From: an uncultured Aquimarina sp.
GTDB lineage: Bacteria; Bacteroidota; Bacteroidia; Flavobacteriales; Flavobacteriaceae
DNA: 10,249 nucleotides
Assembly (NCBI GenBank): GCA_937958735.1
Contig: CALGNG010000078.1
Span: 1-10,249 of the forward strand
Reading direction: 5' to 3'
The notes beneath the pieces are model-generated. The model was not told the DNA's origin. It did no database searches and worked only from the letters and a program-made list of their open reading frames with translations. This document shows positions 7,721-10,249 of the stretch, piece by piece. The position numbers and the translations under genes are program-made. Position 1 is the stretch's first letter. Each line of letters opens with the position of its first letter.

Positions 7721-8470
7721 ATGAAAAAGCTACTATTTTTCCTACTTTGTTTAGGATATACATTTGCTAGTTTAGCACAAAATAATTTAGTTTTTGTAGA
7801 AGCGAATCAAGCCTATAATGGTGGAGATTACAGCAAGGCAATTGGTCTTTACGAAAAGGTGCTAAAAACAGGAGAACATTCCGCTAACCTGTATTTTAAC
7901 TTAGCCAATAGTTATTATAAAACTCAAAAAACAGCCGCTAGTATTTATAACTACGAAAAAGCCTTGGCATTATCTCCAGAGAATGAAGCTATACAAATTA
8001 ACTACGGCTATGCAAAACAAAACCGTTTAGACACTATAGAAACCCTTCCCAAAGGCTTTTTAAGCCGTTTTTATACAAAATTACTGCAAATGCCTGTAGA
8101 CTTTTGGGCTTGGCTTGCTATAGGCGCTGTATTCGTTTTTGTAATAGGTTTTGTATTGTTTTATAAAAGTGAATATGCCTTGCAACGTAAACTTTATTTT
8201 GGAGTGTGGTCTTTAAGCTTACTTTTAGCTGTTTTTAGTTTATTGTTATCCTATGCTTCCTTTAATTATAAACAAGAGACAACCTATGGTATCGTATTCT
8301 CGACAGAAGTAAGCATACAAAGCGAACCTAACTTGCGAAGCGAACAAGTTTTTAAACTTCATGAAGGGACAAAAGTACAGGTCTTAGAAAAATTAGATAA
8401 TTGGCATAAAATCCTGCTTAGCGATGGTAGGCTAGGATGGATGCCAGATAAAGAAATTAAGATCTTATAG
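7721..8470 (+). CDS. batE: BatE, TPR and SH3-like domain membrane protein
   Basis: A 249-residue protein closing the Bat operon. It has a signal peptide (about 1-20, ending SLAQ), two TPR units (about 23-56 and 57-90, with ANLYFNLANSYYK at 55-67), two membrane helices (127-147 and 158-178) and a bacterial SH3-like domain (about 188-249) with the usual IQSEPNLRSEQVF and WHKILLSDGRLGWMP wording. TPR and SH3 domains should both face the periplasm, giving two protein- or wall-binding modules tied to the membrane. This TPR-membrane-SH3 order is the standard BatE form. It starts one base after batD ends. No other gene of the operon follows; the next 488 bases are AT-rich and without an intact + strand gene of usual length. 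Confidence 0.92.
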   Translation: MKKLLFFLLCLGYTFASLAQNNLVFVEANQAYNGGDYSKAIGLYEKVLKTGEHSANLYFNLANSYYKTQKTAASIYNYEKALALSPENEAIQINYGYAKQNRLDTIETLPKGFLSRFYTKLLQMPVDFWAWLAIGAVFVFVIGFVLFYKSEYALQRKLYFGVWSLSLLLAVFSLLLSYASFNYKQETTYGIVFSTEVSIQSEPNLRSEQVFKLHEGTKVQVLEKLDNWHKILLSDGRLGWMPDKEIKIL

Positions 8471-8616
8471 AGGCTTATTTTATTTAATAGACGGGTTTTT
8501 TATACGATTGGCAAAGTAATAGTATTAGATATTTGTAAATTAAAAGAAGTTATGTGTTTGTATCGTTACAATATAAGAAACCGTAATATGCTTTTTATAT
8601 AATATTTTAGTAAATG

Positions 8617-8894
8617 TTATTTTATAGATAGTCTAAATTTATCATTAAATTTTTTTTGGAGGTTTCCTTTTTGGTGATAAAGCTTATAGTAAATATCTCG
8701 CCTATTATATCCTACTTCACTTTTTCCAATTAAAAATAAGGATTGATAGATTCCTTTTTTTATATGGTAATAGTTCTGTCCATTTTCTATTTGATAAATT
8801 CACTTCCTGTTGCATATTTTTCAGTAATAAAATAGATATATTTATTATCTAAGGAAATTTTGAGGATTTGTAATGTTTTATAACTTAAACGCAT
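8617..8894 (-). pseudogene. Frameshifted coding remnant of unknown protein
   Basis: Read on the minus strand, ATG at 8894 opens a 35-codon frame (MRLSYKTLQILKISLDNKYI at its start) that stops at TAG 8789-8787. The frame offset by one base is open from 8799 and runs about 60 codons, through motifs such as NYYHIKKGIYQSLFLIGKSE and RRDIYYKLYHQKGN, to TAA at 8619-8617. Joined by a single missing base within about 8799-8790, they give one protein-like chain of roughly 95 residues, rich in aromatic, Lys and hydrophobic residues in alternating beta-like and helical patterns, quite unlike random AT-rich translation. The first frame is also open upstream to a TAG at 8942-8940, so the original gene may have been longer and lost its 5' end. 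I do not recognise the family. A sequencing error at the junction is an alternative, in which case it is a small intact gene. Confidence 0.5.
8635..8657 (+). terminator. Weak A/T-only terminator-like hairpin downstream of batE
   Basis: AAATTTA (8635-8641) and TAAATTT (8646-8652) pair perfectly around TCAT, and a T run continues to 8657. The form is that of an intrinsic terminator for + strand transcripts from the Bat operon, but the stem contains only A-T pairs and is weak. It also lies inside the minus-strand coding remnant, so the palindrome may be chance in AT-rich DNA. It is the best candidate I can find after batE, about 165 bases away. Confidence 0.22.
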
Positions 8895-8915
8895 GATTTC
8901 TTTTGGTTTATAAAA

Positions 8916-8922
8916 AAAGGAG
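8916..8922 (+). promoter_or_regulatory. Strong Shine-Dalgarno site before a leader ORF
   Basis: AAAGGAG, preceded by four more A residues, is a near-perfect complement to the bacterial 16S rRNA 3' end and the best such site I noticed in the window. Its 7-base spacer leads to ATG 8930, not to the HTTM start at 8959, which would be 36 bases away and out of range. The site therefore points to translation beginning at the short ORF. Confidence 0.55.
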
Positions 8923-8929
8923 TAATTTA

Positions 8930-8962
8930 ATGGGCACAACTAATGTTACGCTCAAAACATGA
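8930..8962 (+). CDS. 10-codon leader ORF overlapping the HTTM start (ATGA)
   Basis: ATG at 8930 opens a 10-codon frame, MGTTNVTLKT, ending in TGA at 8960-8962. The stop overlaps the HTTM start codon at 8959-8961 as ATGA, the classic arrangement for translational coupling. It has an ideal Shine-Dalgarno site 7 bases upstream, whereas the HTTM ATG has none. The peptide itself shows no membrane segment and no regulatory amino-acid run, so the act of translation rather than the product may be what counts. An alternative is that this is the true N-terminus of the HTTM protein and a frameshift or sequencing error separates them. Expression is unproven; the ORF is short enough that chance cannot be excluded. 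Confidence 0.4.
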   Translation: MGTTNVTLKT

Positions 8963-10249
8963 TTCCATTTTACAAGAAGGGAACTTTTTTGTTTAAAAAG
9001 TTCTTTCAAATAGACTGTAGGTCTTTAGCTATATTTAGGATCTGTATGGGTCTTATTTTACTGGTAGATCTTATGATTAGATCCACAAGTATTACGGCTC
9101 ATTATTCCGACTTTGGAGTGCTCTCTAGAGAGGCTTTTTTTTCTAATTTTAATAATCAAGACCTTTACTATTCCCTTTATCATATAAGTGGGAACCCTAC
9201 ATTTATTTTGTTTTTGTTCATAATTGCTGGAATTATAGCTTTTTGTTACATGATAGGTTATAAAACTAAAATTTCCGCAGTATTATCGTTTATACTATTA
9301 GTGTCTTTACACAACAAAAATACGGTAGTGCTACATGGCGGAGATAGTTACTTACGGATGTTATTATTTTGGTCTCTTCTTTTGCCTTTAAATGCGAAGT
9401 GGTCTGTAGATAATTGGATAAACCCCATAAAAAAGGACATAAAAAGCATCTATTCTTTTGGGAGTTTAGGCTTAATGCTTCAGATTATAATATTATACGT
9501 GTTTACAGCGCTGCACAAAGACCATCCTATGTGGACAGAAGATTTTACTGCAGTTTACTATGCCTTAAGTATAGAGCAATTTACTACTCCGTTAGGATTA
9601 GAGTTATTAAAGCATTTGGAGTTGACAAAATTGCTAACAGTAGTAACCATATATCTAGAAAAATATATAATGTTACTTTTCTTTATACCTTTTTTTACAG
9701 CTCAATTTCGTTTATTGGGATTAGCAATATTGTTTTTGTTTCATATGGTAGGAATCAATCTTACTATGGAATTGGGTATTTTTCATTATGTATGCAGCAC
9801 AGCCCTTCTTGTTTTTATACCTGGTTTTTTTTGGGAAAAGCTAGGTCTTTTATTAGTAAAATGGAAAAGTAAATACGCTTTTGTTAAACAAATATCTTAT
9901 AAACAACAATGGACTATTAGTTATGTAAAAGAATTTTTTGTGGGTACGGGTAATTATAATCTAGTAGAGGCAAGTAGTACCTTTTTTGTTTTAACAAAAA
10001 AAATAGGTTATTGGACTACTCAGGCTTTTGCTTTGTTTATAGCGGTGTATATTTTATTATGGAATTTAAGGGAATTAAAGCCTTCTGTAGAAACTTACTT
10101 TTCTTATAATAACAATTGGATAGCTCGTGTTTTACGAATAGACCAGCGTTGGGATATGTTTGCTCCCTATCCAATGATAAGCGATGGGTGGTTTATTGTT
10201 TTGGCTACATTGGACGATGGTACACAAATAGATCTTTTTAATAATAACC
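8959..10249 (+). CDS. HTTM/vitamin K-dependent carboxylase-like membrane protein (3' end outside window)
   Basis: The first 430 residues of a polytopic inner-membrane protein, open to the end of the window. It starts at ATG 8959, the first start after an in-frame TAA at 8941-8943. Hydrophobic segments lie at about 22-40, 80-100, 104-118, 132-145, 168-184, 225-246, 250-266, 276-291 and 352-369. HTTM-family signatures are LHGGDSYLRMLLFWSLLLPL (125-144), ALHKDHPMWTEDFTAVYYAL (184-203) and, in the soluble tail, QRWDMFAPYPMISDGWF (396-412) with LDDGTQIDLF. The family is named for horizontal transfer and is related to animal gamma-glutamyl carboxylase; Lys187 lies where that enzyme has its catalytic-base lysine (my alignment by eye). 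Bacterial members have no settled reaction. A leader ORF overlaps its start. A + strand frame at 9414-9872 is only a shadow of this gene. Confidence 0.88.
   Translation, partial: MIPFYKKGTFLFKKFFQIDCRSLAIFRICMGLILLVDLMIRSTSITAHYSDFGVLSREAFFSNFNNQDLYYSLYHISGNPTFILFLFIIAGIIAFCYMIGYKTKISAVLSFILLVSLHNKNTVVLHGGDSYLRMLLFWSLLLPLNAKWSVDNWINPIKKDIKSIYSFGSLGLMLQIIILYVFTALHKDHPMWTEDFTAVYYALSIEQFTTPLGLELLKHLELTKLLTVVTIYLEKYIMLLFFIPFFTAQFRLLGLAILFLFHMVGINLTMELGIFHYVCSTALLVFIPGFFWEKLGLLLVKWKSKYAFVKQISYKQQWTISYVKEFFVGTGNYNLVEASSTFFVLTKKIGYWTTQAFALFIAVYILLWNLRELKPSVETYFSYNNNWIARVLRIDQRWDMFAPYPMISDGWFIVLATLDDGTQIDLFNNN

Larger units (their letters stand above)
8471..8958. other. AT-rich gap between batE and the HTTM gene
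   Basis: This 488-base stretch has no intact gene of usual size and is clearly richer in A+T than the Bat operon. Bases 8471-8616 show nothing firm: a 5-bp hairpin (TTGTA-TCGT-TACAA near 8559-8572) with no T run and no convincing promoter. From 8617 on, the minus strand keeps coding character over about 280-325 bases but in two frames (see pseudogene entry). The last 50 bases contain the leader ORF and Shine-Dalgarno site in front of the HTTM gene. I found no tRNA-like structure, insertion-sequence ends or regularly spaced repeats. Confidence 0.6.

Noticed and set aside
8559..8572. TTGTA-TCGT-TACAA hairpin as terminator of the Bat operon
   Set aside because: The stem is only 5 bp, mostly A-T, and is followed by TATAAG rather than a T run.
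9414..9872. 152-codon + strand ORF beginning MDKPHKKGHKK
   Set aside because: It lies wholly inside the HTTM gene in another frame. The HTTM frame is open for 430 codons with family motifs, and the alternative translation has no recognisable domain.

Overview
The window is AT-rich and almost fully coding on the + strand. It carries a complete Bat ("Bacteroides aerotolerance") gene cluster apart from the truncated 5' end of its MoxR gene. The order MoxR ATPase, DUF58, BatD-like protein, BatA, BatB, BatC, BatD, BatE is typical of Bacteroidota. Low GC, A-rich leaders with few Shine-Dalgarno sites, and the protein wording (for example in the DUF58 protein and the BatC C-terminus) suggest a member of the Flavobacteriia, probably Flavobacteriaceae. 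The species cannot be named from the sequence.

Region 1 (1-8470) is the operon. It opens with the C-terminal third of a MoxR-type AAA+ ATPase. A 98-base gap with a hairpin over the moxR stop codon follows, then seven tightly packed genes. Three junctions touch or overlap (TAAATG at 1326, TAATG at 2982, TAATATG at 7717). The other gaps are 7, 30 and 37 bases. By family knowledge, MoxR ATPases act with von Willebrand A (VWA) proteins as chaperone-like remodelling machines. Here the cytoplasmic DUF58 protein and the membrane-anchored BatA and BatB all keep VWA metal-site residues. BatC and BatE supply TPR scaffolds, and BatD and its upstream paralogue supply large exported domains anchored in the membrane with cytoplasmic tails. 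The likely product is one inner-membrane and periplasmic complex. Its client is unknown; an envelope-stress or aerotolerance role is literature-based, not seen in the sequence.

Region 2 (8471-8958) is a very AT-rich gap with no intact gene of usual size. On the minus strand it holds a convincing coding remnant interrupted by one frameshift (about 8617-8894, possibly from 8942). On the + strand it holds a weak terminator-like hairpin and, just before the next gene, a strong Shine-Dalgarno site driving a 10-codon leader ORF.

Region 3 (8959-10249) is the first 430 codons of an HTTM/vitamin K-dependent carboxylase-like membrane protein that runs off the end. It is open throughout and unrelated in theme to the Bat operon.

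The Bat cluster is a known system. The less ordinary points are the short leader ORF overlapping the HTTM start by ATGA, the frameshifted antisense remnant, and the extra C-terminal module on the BatD-like protein.
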